DNA of 64,000 nucleotides from Sedimentisphaerales bacterium (GCA_028281535.1 JANQJS010000003.1:62001-126000); one strand, 5' to 3'. Numbered from the stretch's first letter, positions 17,967-26,971 are shown. Notes: generated by a model not told the origin, from the letters alone. Numbers and translations are program-made.

Positions 17967-18335
17967 TTATTCTTGATCGTCTTGTTCAGAATCTTCAGCG
18001 TCTGATTTATTTTCTTTCCCCAATTCTTCAATTGAGACTGGGTCTGCGACTTTGCGGTACCCAAGTGCTTTTGCTATCTCCAAAACCTCAGTAAAACTAG
18101 GGAAAGGGCGATTGTTAGCTTTTTTATATTGGTCAATTGCCATAAGGAACTCGAACTGCTCATCATTCATTTCTCCTTCTTCAGCAGAGCGACGATCATC
18201 GCTGCGACGACGTCCAGGTCCTCGACGTCTATCCCAGCCTGTACGGCGATCTGGGCCTGAATGGCGTCTATCTCGTCTTTCGGTGCCGCGACGGTCTGGA
18301 CCGTTGTATTCTCCGGATTCGTTTTCTTCAGTCAT
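17967..18335 (-). CDS. Small cytoplasmic protein with Arg/Asp-rich N-terminus
   Basis: 122 residues. Residues 10-50 repeat (G)PDRR/DRR units, a basic-acidic, probably disordered, stretch. Residues 55-105 form a short helical domain (NDEQFEFLMAIDQYKKANN ... FTEVLEIAKALGYRKV) that looks like a small helix-turn-helix or helical bundle. The tail is acidic. AAGGA lies 6 bases before the ATG. It sits 22 bases downstream of the DUF2007-like gene and is probably co-transcribed. Function unknown; nucleic-acid binding is possible from the Arg-rich part. Confidence 0.7.
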   Translation of the reverse strand: MTEENESGEYNGPDRRGTERRDRRHSGPDRRTGWDRRRGPGRRRSDDRRSAEEGEMNDEQFEFLMAIDQYKKANNRPFPSFTEVLEIAKALGYRKVADPVSIEELGKENKSDAEDSEQDDQE

Positions 18336-18357
18336 AGGAGGTCCTTATTTAAGTGGT

Positions 18358-18699
18358 TTAGTCGTGATCATCCGGATTAAATTCACCCAGATCTTCAAAT
18401 TCGTCTTCTTCCTCGTCGTAGGCATCATAGTCTTCATCATATTCATGATCGGCATTATGACGATCAATAATCGCTTCAGCTTCAGATATATGTTCTTCGG
18501 CGACCAGAATAGGAATGCCCTGACCTAGTTCAGTTTCTAGTTCTTCTTCCTCTTTTTCGTCCTGCTCCTCATCGATGCGTGCCTGGATGCCATGCTCTTC
18601 CAGTAGTGAGCTGAAAAATTCAGCTTCTGAGATATCTTGTGCAAATGCTACTGGGATGTAGTCTTCGTCGGATAAGGAGGATTCGTCTTTCTTTGCCAT
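18358..18699 (-). CDS. DUF2007-like small protein
   Basis: 113 residues, very acidic. The first two thirds (VAFAQDISEAEFFSSLLEEH, GIQARI, GIPILVAEEHISEAEAII) follow the pattern of DUF2007, a small ferredoxin-like domain with two beta-alpha halves that has been called a putative signal-transducing protein. The C-terminal 30 residues are nearly all D, E and Y and likely disordered. A clear GGAGG-type RBS lies upstream. First gene of a probable two-gene leftward unit with the Arg/Asp-rich protein. Confidence 0.7.
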   Translation of the reverse strand: MAKKDESSLSDEDYIPVAFAQDISEAEFFSSLLEEHGIQARIDEEQDEKEEEELETELGQGIPILVAEEHISEAEAIIDRHNADHEYDEDYDAYDEEEDEFEDLGEFNPDDHD

Positions 18700-19067
18700 G
18701 TCGCTTTTTTACCCAATTAAAATCATGTTGTAAATTCATTAAACGTTTCACAATTTATACCGAAAAATGATCACATTTCAACCGGTGGCTTTGTGAAAAT
18801 GCGATAAAAATTATTACGAAATCTAAAGTAGAGCTCATTTCATGAAAAGCTCAAAAGACTGCTAGACATTAAAAAATCGGCTCAAAACCATGAATTTGGT
18901 TAATATTTTTCATTAAAATTGCTCCAAATGGGTGTTAGAGTGCAAAATTTGGCATATTTAGACTTTTTTTTGTTGCATTCTTATTACAGAATATTAAAAC
19001 ATGTGTAGTTAATTGTTGTTAAATAGGATTTTTATTAACTTACTTCATTCATGGAGGATCTACAAAG
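18700..19067. other. AT-rich divergent intergenic region upstream of the histone gene
   Basis: 368 bases with no ORF worth calling. It must hold promoters for the leftward DUF2007-like gene and the rightward histone gene. A loose pair TTGTTG-N16-TATTAA near 18970-18997 is a possible histone promoter. The strong RBS ATGGAGGATC begins near 19050. No palindromic operator was seen. Confidence 0.4.
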
Positions 19068-19304
19068 ATGGCAAAAAAGAAAGCCAAAAAGAAAGCAACA
19101 AAGAAAAAAGCTAAAAGAGCGAGCAAATCCCGTGACGTATTAGTCGTCGCAAGCAAAGTCAAAAATTACATCCGTTCTCAAGGCATGATGTGCAGCTCAG
19201 ATGCTGTTCAAGCTATGTCTGAAAACATCTACGGATGTCTAGATCGTGCGATCGAACGTGCACAAGCTAATCGTCGTTCGACCATTAAGCCACAAGATCT
19301 GTAG
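19068..19304 (+). CDS. Bacterial histone-fold protein with lysine-rich N-terminal tail
   Basis: 78 residues. Residues 1-22 are a Lys/Ala/Arg tail (MAKKKAKKKATKKKAKRA). Residues 23-78 fit a single histone fold: a first helix VLVVASKVKNYIRSQG, a long central helix from SSDAVQAMSEN to RAQANRR, and the short ending RSTIKPQDL. That ending matches the (R/K)(K/S)T(I/V)xxxD(L/I) end of archaeal histones and of the bacterial singlet histones described in Bdellovibrio and relatives. It likely dimerises and binds DNA, with the tail adding charge. A very strong GGAGG RBS and a solid terminator suggest high monocistronic expression. The family call rests on motif recognition. Confidence 0.82.
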   Translation: MAKKKAKKKATKKKAKRASKSRDVLVVASKVKNYIRSQGMMCSSDAVQAMSENIYGCLDRAIERAQANRRSTIKPQDL

Positions 19305-19343
19305 TAGACTCTTGCCGCGAAAGGGAGTCGTAAGCTAACAACG

Positions 19344-19384
19344 GTCGTGCCTTCTTTAAATGTTGAGGGCACGGCTGTTTTTTT
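19344..19384 (+). terminator. Rho-independent terminator of the histone gene
   Basis: CGTGCCTTC (from 19346) pairs with GAGGGCACG (to 19373), one G-U pair, followed by a run of seven T at 19378-19384. Confidence 0.85.
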
Positions 19385-19427
19385 GCGCATCAACAAAGGC
19401 CAAAGGCTAACAGTCCCCCTGTGAGAT

Positions 19428-21182
19428 CTAAAACTTATAATTCAGTAGGCTGCCTCGAGAATCCCGTGTGACGAATTCTATCTGGTCATTGGAGAAATTA
19501 CTGTTCGCACGAATAATGACCACTTTATCTCGCTTTAGCTCAAAATCATAAATGACCGAGCGTTTCTTGTTTTGCAGGTAATAGGCCACTTCAGGGGAGA
19601 CTTCCACTTCGATGGTTTCAATATTTTGTTTTTCTAATACCGACTGTACGCGACGCATGATTTCCAGGGACATGCTTTCAGGCGTTTTAATCAAGCCTGA
19701 GCCTTTACAATGAACACAGTCCATGTAGTTATTACGCTCGTAACTGGGCCGCATTCTTTGACGGGTCATTTCAATGATACCAAATTGGCTCATGCGTAAG
19801 ATTTTTGTTCTGGAGCGATCTGTACTGACGGCTTCTTTAAGCGTTCGTTCGATACTACGCCGATTTTTCTCTTGGAGCATATCGATAAAATCGATGATGA
19901 TCACGCCGCCCAGATCACGCAATCTCAATTGACGAGCAATTTCTTCACAAGCCTCAGTGTTAATAATATGAGCCGTCGTTTCAGCGTTATCGTGATTGCG
20001 ATTTTTACCGCTGTTGACATCAATCGCTACAAGTGCTTCAGCCTGATCAATGACAAGCGAACCACCACTGCTGAGTGGGACATGGCGGGATTGAATTTCT
20101 TCAATTTTTTCCTCAATATGATGCTTCGTAAAGAGTGGCATGTTGCCTTCGTAATGGGTGATTCTACATTGTGTACGCGGCATGGCGATTCGTATAAAAG
20201 ATTTAACCCGTTTGACGGTATCTTCTGAATCGCAAATGATCTTCTTGATGTTTGTATTTAAAATGTCACGAATGGTGCGGATGACCAAGTCTGATTCTCG
20301 ATATAATTCTTTAGGGGCAGGATCTTTTTTGATCTGCTTAGAGATTGTTTTCCATAATCTCACGAGATAATTTAGGTCGCGTTGTAGGTCGCGTTTGTTG
20401 CGATCAATACCTGCAGTGCGAATAATCACACCCATGTCTTCAGGGGGATCTAGCTGTTTTAGCAACTCTTTAAGTCGACTTCGAGAAATTTCATCTTCGA
20501 TTTTCCGGGAAACACCTGTTCGGTTCATCCCTGGCATCAGCACGAGAAAACGACCTGGTATTGACAGGTAGGTTGTTAATGTAGGGCCTTTTGTGCCGAT
20601 ACCTTCTTTGATAACTTGTACGATAATTTCTTGGCCGCGTTTAAGGCAATCTTGGATAGGGGGGCGATCTCGCCTAGGTCGTTTCTGGCCAACGCGTTCT
20701 TTTTTATTGTTTGATGGAAAATAGGACGTTTGAAGATCGCTGATATGTAAAAAACCATTTTGACCAATGCCAAAATCTACAAAGCAGGCTTGGATGCTCG
20801 GTTCGATGTTGGTGATTTTTCCTTTGTAAATATTACCAACATGGCTGGTCGTTGTGGAACGCTCAATGTATAGTTCATCGAGCTTGCCATCTTCGACAAT
20901 CGCAATCCGGCACTCTTCTTCTTGTGCGACATTAATCAGCATCTCACGTACAGGTTCAGATTTAGTATAAGACGTTTTTTTAGAAGAAGATTTCTTTTTG
21001 AGAGACTCTTTCTTTTTCTGGATTGATTTTTTAGGTGTAGGTTTAGTTGTTGTAGTCGGTTTAGGGGCGTTTTCTATTGAATCCTGTTTTTGTTCAGATG
21101 ATTCTTTTCTTGAGCCCCTTTTTTTCTTCTTTTTTGAAATTGTTTTTTTCTTATTGGGATGGGTCTTTTTATTGATGGCCAT
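19428..21182 (-). CDS. rng: Ribonuclease E/G family endoribonuclease
   Basis: About 584 residues from ATG 21182 (a TTG at 21209 would add 9). The first ~75 residues are a Lys/Ser-rich, probably RNA-binding, extension. An S1 domain follows (GNIYKGKITNIEPSIQACFVDFG), then the RNase H-like/DNase I-like catalytic core with both metal Asp sites (AIDVNSGK and IIIDFIDM). The Zn-link is CVHCKGSGL. This is RNase G-sized with a basic N-terminal tail instead of the long C-terminal scaffold of E. coli RNase E. It processes and degrades RNA in the cytoplasm. It is the last gene of the leftward PTS-containing cluster, 36 bases after the TIGR03936 gene, a pairing common in bacteria. Confidence 0.93.
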   Translation of the reverse strand: MAINKKTHPNKKKTISKKKKKRGSRKESSEQKQDSIENAPKPTTTTKPTPKKSIQKKKESLKKKSSSKKTSYTKSEPVREMLINVAQEEECRIAIVEDGKLDELYIERSTTTSHVGNIYKGKITNIEPSIQACFVDFGIGQNGFLHISDLQTSYFPSNNKKERVGQKRPRRDRPPIQDCLKRGQEIIVQVIKEGIGTKGPTLTTYLSIPGRFLVLMPGMNRTGVSRKIEDEISRSRLKELLKQLDPPEDMGVIIRTAGIDRNKRDLQRDLNYLVRLWKTISKQIKKDPAPKELYRESDLVIRTIRDILNTNIKKIICDSEDTVKRVKSFIRIAMPRTQCRITHYEGNMPLFTKHHIEEKIEEIQSRHVPLSSGGSLVIDQAEALVAIDVNSGKNRNHDNAETTAHIINTEACEEIARQLRLRDLGGVIIIDFIDMLQEKNRRSIERTLKEAVSTDRSRTKILRMSQFGIIEMTRQRMRPSYERNNYMDCVHCKGSGLIKTPESMSLEIMRRVQSVLEKQNIETIEVEVSPEVAYYLQNKKRSVIYDFELKRDKVVIIRANSNFSNDQIEFVTRDSRGSLLNYKF

Positions 21183-21218
21183 AATATATGTTGTTCTTCC
21201 TTGCGTCAAACTATTGAG

Positions 21219-21896
21219 CTAGTCAATATCTGTTTCCATTAATTCCTCTGGATAACCAGCGGCCAATCGTTTTATTTCGAGAATGGATTCAACCTCTTTC
21301 AGGTCCAGTGCCTCACACAGTTCGCTTATGCGAATTGTGCCTTGCGGCTCCACTTTGATCTGGCAACGCAAATGCCTGTTATCAAGCTCAAGCCAATTGA
21401 TATACTCTGGCAAATTGATCGAACGCTGCGGATGCCGACCTCTGCGTGGCCTATGGATAATATACTCTTTTTTATTTTTAAATGCCTCAATTTTTTCCTG
21501 TAATTGAGTTTGGTCAAGATCGGATCGTAAATGAATCTCATAACGAGCCCAATTTGGCAGTAATGAAACCCCTTTTGGAATGATCCGAATATGACAAATG
21601 GTAATGCCCTTGGGCAGTGTTTCTTCTAACTTTTGTTGATATTGCTGGCAATCACATGGAAATGTTGTGTCAATGACTAACAGTTCTTTCAGCGATGACA
21701 TGCCAACACTTCTAGGTAGAGGCAAACTGAGTTTCATATGCGGGTTAAAGCCTTTACTGAATTCAACCGGGAGTTGTGCTCGAATCAACGCCCTTTGCCA
21801 GAGAGTCATGGTGTCGCGATGTGACAAAAAACGTAAATCGCCTTCTATGGAGAACCATATTGCGATTTTACAGGTTTGATGATCCATGGCTATCAT
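21219..21896 (-). CDS. TIGR03936-family radical-SAM-associated protein (DUF2344)
   Basis: 225 residues with the family signature FLSHRDTMTLWQRALIRA followed by LPVEFSKGFNPHMKLSLPLP. In many bacteria this domain is fused to, or encoded next to, a radical SAM protein and lies directly upstream of rng, as here; no radical SAM partner is in the window. Its biochemical role is not established. It is translated 3 bases after ptsI ends, so operon membership is near certain. Confidence 0.85.
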   Translation of the reverse strand: MIAMDHQTCKIAIWFSIEGDLRFLSHRDTMTLWQRALIRAQLPVEFSKGFNPHMKLSLPLPRSVGMSSLKELLVIDTTFPCDCQQYQQKLEETLPKGITICHIRIIPKGVSLLPNWARYEIHLRSDLDQTQLQEKIEAFKNKKEYIIHRPRRGRHPQRSINLPEYINWLELDNRHLRCQIKVEPQGTIRISELCEALDLKEVESILEIKRLAAGYPEELMETDID

Positions 21897-21899
21897 ACG

Positions 21900-23639
21900 T
21901 TAGGCTTCCGCATCCTGAATTTTTCGGATTTCTTCTCGTAAATAATTAATTGTTTGTTTACTTGTATCAAATTCCATTGCACGGCGGGCGATGGCGTTAC
22001 ATTCATCAAGTGAGATAGAGCGAATGACTTTTTTTACTTCTGGTATCATCGGAGGTGATAGACTTAATGTTCGAAGGCCCAGTCCTATGAGTAGGGGGGC
22101 ATATTCAACATCCGATGCCATTTCTCCACATAAACTAATATCAATTTTTGCACGATGTGCACATTGAATGGTTTGCCGTATCAGATTGAGTACCGCGGGG
22201 TGAGCGGGTGTATATAGTGATGCCACGCGTTCATTTACACGGTCTACCGCCAGGGTGTATTGTGTGAGATCATTTGTGCCTATACTGAAGAAATCGACTT
22301 CATTCGCCAAGTGATCTGCAATTAATGCTGCGGCGGGCGTTTCAATCATGACGCCAATTTGCATGGTGTGATCAAAGTCAATGCCTTCTTCTTCAAGATC
22401 TTCTTTGACATCTTCGACGATCCATTTGGCCTGACGTAATTCCATGATGTTCGTGATCAGTGGAAACATAATTTTGATGTTGCCAAAGACGCTTGCTCTC
22501 AAAATAGCCCTGATTTGAGTTTTAAACAAATGAAGATGCTGTAAGCAGTATCGTATGGACCGCAGGCCTAGAAATGGATTTCGTTCCCGAATATTGTGGC
22601 CGTAATGCGTGAATTTATCTGCACCAAGATCCAGCGTTCGAATCGTTATTGGATGATCGCCAAAATTTTCAATCGTAGCTTTGTAGGCCTGAAAATGATC
22701 TTCTTCAGTCGGTTCATGGTCGATGTCTAGATAAAGAAATTCTGTACGATATAACCCGATGCCGTCACCACCTTTTTTAAGTGTGATATCGGCTTCGTGA
22801 GGGAATTCAATGTTCCCTAATAAATCAATTTTTGTTCCGTCTGTTGTTTTGGCATCCAGGCTGGCCAATTCGCCGAGGGCTGTTTCATGTTCCACCATTT
22901 CTTCAGCCATGGCTTTGTAATCATCAATCGTTGACTCATCGGGATTGATAATGATGGTGCCTTGTGTGCCATCAATAATAACACGATCACCTGAAGCGAC
23001 CGTTTGAGTGATTTTTCCTAAACCAACCACTGCTGGAATACCTAGGCTTCTGGCAACAATGGCAGTATGAGATGTTCGACCACCTGCATCGGTTGCCAGG
23101 CCCTTCACATAATGTTGATTGAATGAGGCTGTTTGGGTTGGCGTCAAGTCTTGTGAAATAATCACCATTGGTTCAGAGAAATTTGAGATTTCTTCTTGTC
23201 GTTTACCGATGAGATGCCGAAGTAAGCGTTTTTCGATATCATAGATATCATGAACACGCTCTGAAATATAAGCATCGTCTGCCTGAGAAAAATGTTTGGC
23301 AATATCACGCAAGATATGGCTTACAGCATATTCGGCGGTATAGAAATTTTCACTGATCAGATCGGCGATTTTTTTTCGAAGACTTCGATCTCTTAGGAAA
23401 TGCAAATGGACCGCAAAAATATCCTTAATACGGCTATCCCAGATTTCGGCTTGTGTGCCCTGCATCTGGGAGACTTCTTCAATGGCATCCAGGAAGGCTT
23501 GGCGTAATCGCTGGATTTCGGCACGGACTTGTTTTCTGACGACGAAACGTTGAGGGATTCGGTAATCTTCAGCTTCTAAGATGATAGCTGGGCAGATAGC
23601 AATACCTGGTGAAACACCTATGCCTTTAAGAATTTCCAT
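21900..23639 (-). CDS. ptsI: Phosphoenolpyruvate--protein phosphotransferase (enzyme I)
   Basis: 579 residues, normal EI length. The phosphorylated His is in GGRTSHTAIVARSLGIPAV. The C-terminal PEP-binding TIM barrel has GIGLYRTEFLYL, RTLDLGADK, MIETPAA and SLCGEMASD. EI takes phosphate from PEP and hands it to HPr. It directly abuts the HPr gene. No EIIB or EIIC sugar permease is in the window, so this set looks regulatory. Confidence 0.96.
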   Translation of the reverse strand: MEILKGIGVSPGIAICPAIILEAEDYRIPQRFVVRKQVRAEIQRLRQAFLDAIEEVSQMQGTQAEIWDSRIKDIFAVHLHFLRDRSLRKKIADLISENFYTAEYAVSHILRDIAKHFSQADDAYISERVHDIYDIEKRLLRHLIGKRQEEISNFSEPMVIISQDLTPTQTASFNQHYVKGLATDAGGRTSHTAIVARSLGIPAVVGLGKITQTVASGDRVIIDGTQGTIIINPDESTIDDYKAMAEEMVEHETALGELASLDAKTTDGTKIDLLGNIEFPHEADITLKKGGDGIGLYRTEFLYLDIDHEPTEEDHFQAYKATIENFGDHPITIRTLDLGADKFTHYGHNIRERNPFLGLRSIRYCLQHLHLFKTQIRAILRASVFGNIKIMFPLITNIMELRQAKWIVEDVKEDLEEEGIDFDHTMQIGVMIETPAAALIADHLANEVDFFSIGTNDLTQYTLAVDRVNERVASLYTPAHPAVLNLIRQTIQCAHRAKIDISLCGEMASDVEYAPLLIGLGLRTLSLSPPMIPEVKKVIRSISLDECNAIARRAMEFDTSKQTINYLREEIRKIQDAEA

Positions 23640-23927
23640 TTACACTTCATCTAGTTCATTTTCAATCACCTTGGATAGTGCCTCAACTGCTTCTGCGGCA
23701 TCCTTACCTTCGGCGATGATGGTGAGTTGGGTCCCCATTGATGCCGCAAGCATTGTCATTTGCATGATGCTTTTGCCATCGACACATTGTTCTTCTTTAT
23801 AGACATTGATTTTAGAGCCAAACTGACTAGCGCAATCTACAAATTGCATGGCAGGGCGCATATGCAACCCATCTTTATGCTGAACTTTGACAATGCGTTC
23901 CTCGCGTAATTCTTGACTCATGGGCAA
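23640..23927 (-). CDS. ptsH: Phosphocarrier protein HPr
   Basis: 95 residues. The active-site His is in KDGLHMRPAMQF; the usual Ala after it is Met. The regulatory-serine region is conserved (DGKSIMQMTML), so the Ser46 site of HPr kinase systems is present, although no HprK is in the window. It sits between the EIIA and EI genes. About 7 residues longer than E. coli HPr at the N-terminus. Confidence 0.93.
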   Translation of the reverse strand: MPMSQELREERIVKVQHKDGLHMRPAMQFVDCASQFGSKINVYKEEQCVDGKSIMQMTMLAASMGTQLTIIAEGKDAAEAVEALSKVIENELDEV

Positions 23928-23944
23928 TATCTTGTTTTTCTTTG

Positions 23945-24427
23945 TTATATATTACTATCTTGTTGCGATTCATCCGCTTCCTGAATCAAATCAACAATGG
24001 CTTCTTTGTTTTCAGCTTGTCTGAGAAACTTACGAAACATTTCTTTTTGCAGATGTGAAAAAATGTTTTCCATTGCTTCTAAATGCTTATCAGGATTGTC
24101 AGGCGGACTTAATAGTAACAGTACTGAATAGACAGGAGATTTATCCAGAGATGAAAAGTCAAGGCCTTGTTGACTGCATCCAATGGTGCCGATCATTTCT
24201 TTGATATCTGGGTGCTTGATGTGTGGCACTGCGATGCCTTTGCCGATTCCTGTACTGCCTTGGTTTTCGCGTTCAATAATCTTTATGGCGATCTCATCCG
24301 TTTTTGATGAGTCGAGGACACCCGCGTTTGACAGTGATTCTACTAGTTCCCGAATGGCATCGTCGCGTGTGTCAGATTGTAAATCTGGTATGATCGCGTC
24401 GACGACCATGAAATCACTCAATTTCAT
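23945..24427 (-). CDS. PTS EIIA domain protein, PtsN (nitrogen-regulatory)-like
   Basis: 160 residues, one EIIA(fructose/mannitol) domain. The phosphorylated His is in GIGKGIAVPHIKHP. The LLLLSPPDNPDKHLEAM stretch fits PtsN-type EIIA. With no attached EIIB/EIIC and placed next to hpf, HPr and EI, it matches the regulatory PTS(Ntr) layout of proteobacteria, where EIIA reports phosphorylation state to potassium or stress responses. Its target here is unknown. The final ~20 residues are acidic/Gln-rich. Confidence 0.9.
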   Translation of the reverse strand: MKLSDFMVVDAIIPDLQSDTRDDAIRELVESLSNAGVLDSSKTDEIAIKIIERENQGSTGIGKGIAVPHIKHPDIKEMIGTIGCSQQGLDFSSLDKSPVYSVLLLLSPPDNPDKHLEAMENIFSHLQKEMFRKFLRQAENKEAIVDLIQEADESQQDSNI

Positions 24428-24490
24428 CCAATTGCTCCTGGTTACATTAATTGATTATGCATGTGTGATGCGTTAAAAAAATCTAACGAT

Positions 24491-24847
24491 TTAGGCGTCA
24501 GGGGTTTCAAGCGAATCCAAATAATCGTTGGTTGCCTGAGCTGTGCCAGATCGTCCTTTATGCTTATGTTGTTTTTCTTTATATCGTCTTAATTGTCGTT
24601 CCATTTTATCGACACCCAAATCGATGGAGCCATACATGTCTTCACCGGTTTCTGTAACAACAAATTGTTGGGCATGATCTGTTTTGACAATGATTTCAAC
24701 CTTCTGGGTTAATTTTTCTTCCTCAAGGATCACATCAATTTCTGCAATCCGCCCATAGTGATTGCTTAGTTTGGCTATTTTTTTCTCTACATAGCTGTGG
24801 ATAGCATCTGTGACATCAAAGTGTCGACCAGTGATATTTGTGATCAT
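24491..24847 (-). CDS. hpf: Ribosome hibernation-promoting factor, short form
   Basis: 118 residues with the YfiA/HPF beta-alpha fold: MITNITGRHFDVTDAIHSYVEKK, a central strand HAQQFVVTETGEDMYGSIDLGVDKMERQLRRYK and a basic Lys/His tail. It lacks the C-terminal dimerisation domain of long HPF, so it should be a short HPF or RaiA type. It binds the 30S decoding region in stationary cells. The gene order hpf-ptsN-ptsH resembles the proteobacterial rpoN operon, though no rpoN is here. Confidence 0.92.
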   Translation of the reverse strand: MITNITGRHFDVTDAIHSYVEKKIAKLSNHYGRIAEIDVILEEEKLTQKVEIIVKTDHAQQFVVTETGEDMYGSIDLGVDKMERQLRRYKEKQHKHKGRSGTAQATNDYLDSLETPDA

Positions 24848-24912
24848 TTTATCATCCTTTCTGTTTATAATGACTTAAACAGGTTTTGTTTTTCATGAGT
24901 CGCCGTCATCTA

Positions 24913-25755
24913 TTAATTACTTTGTTTTTCGTCTTGATGGTCAGTAACAACAGGGCCAGGAATCAACTCAATTTTATTGGGCCTGTTGACCTGATGGTCT
25001 GGGACGATGACGCCGCCACTAATGGTAAATCGTAACGCCTCCTCGATGGTAATCGGAAGGTCGATGACATCGTTCTTACTAACGGTTATTACATACCCTG
25101 TCACTGGTGTTGGCGAACTAGGAATAAAAATACTGAGTAATTCATCATTCGCGGTCTCGTTGATTTTTTTAAAACTTTCGCCAGTGACTAAGCCGATAGA
25201 CCAGAGTCCTTTTCGTGGGTACTCCACGCCAACAACTCGATTAAATTCTATTTTATTTTCACCAAATAAAAATTCAGTGACTTGTTTGACATATGGATAA
25301 ATTTGCTTAAATAACGGAACTCTTGCAACCGTTACTTCAAACGAATTCCAGAGCCGTCTGCCGATAAAACTGGCAAGCAAACGACCCAGTACATAAACTA
25401 AAACGATCGCAATGGCAAAGCCCACCAGGGACTTTGGTCCATTCGACCAGTCCTGTGTCATTTTGTCATGACGACTTTTTTGAACTAATTTTGGGTCATT
25501 AAACCAGTCTTGTGCTAATTTATTTTCTTTTTGGTAGCTATCCAATTCTTCAGGAGTCAGTGTCGGATAGTTGGTATATTTTACCGTAACCCAGGAAACA
25601 CCTCGTGTAATATGGATGCTGATATTCGTTTGGACAAATTCAAAACATTTTACTAAAACAACGATCGTTAAGACCGTTGGGAGCAATGTGGCCAAACCTC
25701 TTGCAAAAAACTGGCGAAAGTCAGAAGTAAATCCTTTATTTTCTGCTTTTGCCAT
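24913..25755 (-). CDS. DUF502 integral membrane protein
   Basis: 280 residues. Two membrane segments (about 17-37 and 118-140) flank a long loop, and then comes the DUF502 signature: VPLFKQIYPYVKQVTEFLFG, RKGLWSIGLVTG, IFIPSSPTPVTGYVITV. The loop at 60-105 carries two similar copies of a short unit (LAQDWFNDPK / MTQDWSNGPK). DUF502 proteins are widespread envelope proteins of uncertain function. It precedes hpf by 65 bases on the same strand and may be the first gene of the cluster. Confidence 0.85.
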   Translation of the reverse strand: MAKAENKGFTSDFRQFFARGLATLLPTVLTIVVLVKCFEFVQTNISIHITRGVSWVTVKYTNYPTLTPEELDSYQKENKLAQDWFNDPKLVQKSRHDKMTQDWSNGPKSLVGFAIAIVLVYVLGRLLASFIGRRLWNSFEVTVARVPLFKQIYPYVKQVTEFLFGENKIEFNRVVGVEYPRKGLWSIGLVTGESFKKINETANDELLSIFIPSSPTPVTGYVITVSKNDVIDLPITIEEALRFTISGGVIVPDHQVNRPNKIELIPGPVVTDHQDEKQSN

Positions 25756-26123
25756 GGTCGTTATCCTCGTTATAAGCCAATATTTATCAGTGTTAGCTTT
25801 GATGTAAGTCTATTGTTTTCAACGACCTAACAAAAAAACCGGCGTCAATCAAAAGCAATAAAGTTTAACTTTAATTGACCTATGAGTCAACCACAAACCC
25901 TTGGAGGCCTGGATGTGAGTAGAGATGCCAATATAGATGAAAAAAGCAGATAGGGTTTTTCTTAAATACTATAAAAAAATAAGTTATATAAAATCCTAAT
26001 TATAAAAAAACACCTGGCAACGTTTTAATACCTGCCAGGTGTTAGATCGAACTATTTTTAAGAATAAATGTGGTTTTTTTATTAATTAAAAACCCATTCT
26101 ATCATGCATGAGAATTACCAAAA
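25756..26123. other. Intergenic region of 368 bp
   Basis: Apart from the terminator at 26009-26043 nothing coding is seen. The right-hand part belongs to the 3' end of the PEP-CTERM gene and the left-hand part should contain the promoter of the DUF502 gene. AT-rich with several A-runs. Confidence 0.5.
26009..26043 (-). terminator. Rho-independent terminator of the first PEP-CTERM gene
   Basis: AACACCTGGCA (26009-26019) and TGCCAGGTGTT (26033-26043) form a perfect 11-base stem. On the minus strand it is followed by a T-run (A-run at 26004-26010 on plus). Confidence 0.9.
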
Positions 26124-26879
26124 TTAGTTGTGTCTTTTACGCATACGAGTTAACCCTAAGGACCCAAGGCCTAAAAGCACCATCGTTGCTGGTTCTGGAA
26201 TAGCTGTTTCATCGGCTGTAATGGTAATAATGGCGCTACCGCTATAGCTTTGAGTGCCATAATCATCAAAACCAGAATTTGTTGGAAGCGAAATATCTGA
26301 AATTAGCCCGCCAAGGCTATTTTGACCATCAATCCAATCCACAGCATTCAGTGAACCACCAAACCCTTCGAAAAGCGTTAAATAATCTTCAAAGAATTGT
26401 GCATCAAAGCCAAAAGACTGGATGGTCACAACTGCACCACCTGTCAATTGATCTTGATTGGTTAATTCCTCATCTTCGTTATAACCTGTTGCGTTGGGTG
26501 TTACAATCCCAGCAAGTGATGCAATAGGCGACCCATTTGCAGTCACGGAAAGATTGAATGAACCAGTATCAAACGATGCAGAGGCCAATCCTCCTGAACT
26601 GGTATTGGTCATATTTGAAAAGCTAGCAGTCATATCGATACCAAACGTAACTCCAAGAAAAGATCCTGAGAACGAGTTGATACCTACAGCACCCATGTCT
26701 GTATTAAATACTGCCGTACCACCACCTGACCAGTTAATGACACTGGAGTTGTGGTCAAACGTTGCCGTGACAGCTGTTGTTTGTGCAAAATCAACGGTAA
26801 TATCATTGACAATTGCGGCAGATGCTGGGGTTACGCTCGCTAAGAGCAGTAATAAAGTAAAACACAAGATGTTTCTCAT
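26124..26879 (-). CDS. PEP-CTERM exported protein
   Basis: 251 residues. Signal peptide at 1-22 (LLLLLASVTPASAA). The C-terminus is a textbook PEP-CTERM signal: PEPATMVLLGLGSLGL membrane stretch followed by RMRKRH. This predicts sorting by an exosortase, cleavage and surface or matrix delivery. The middle is a Gly/Ser/Asn-rich beta domain of unknown family. An AAAGGAGG-like RBS precedes the start. Its neighbour 93 bases upstream is a second PEP-CTERM protein. Confidence 0.9.
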   Translation of the reverse strand: MRNILCFTLLLLLASVTPASAAIVNDITVDFAQTTAVTATFDHNSSVINWSGGGTAVFNTDMGAVGINSFSGSFLGVTFGIDMTASFSNMTNTSSGGLASASFDTGSFNLSVTANGSPIASLAGIVTPNATGYNEDEELTNQDQLTGGAVVTIQSFGFDAQFFEDYLTLFEGFGGSLNAVDWIDGQNSLGGLISDISLPTNSGFDDYGTQSYSGSAIITITADETAIPEPATMVLLGLGSLGLTRMRKRHN

Positions 26880-26971
26880 TTTCCATTACCTCCTTTAAGG
26901 CTTTTCTCCTGCTTTGAAGTTTTCCATTTACTCTCTTTAAATGGTCCTAAAAATATATAACGATATAATTA

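Noticed and set aside
19872-20370. Plus-strand reading frames inside the RNase E/G gene
   Set aside because: Antisense shadows of a highly conserved catalytic core.
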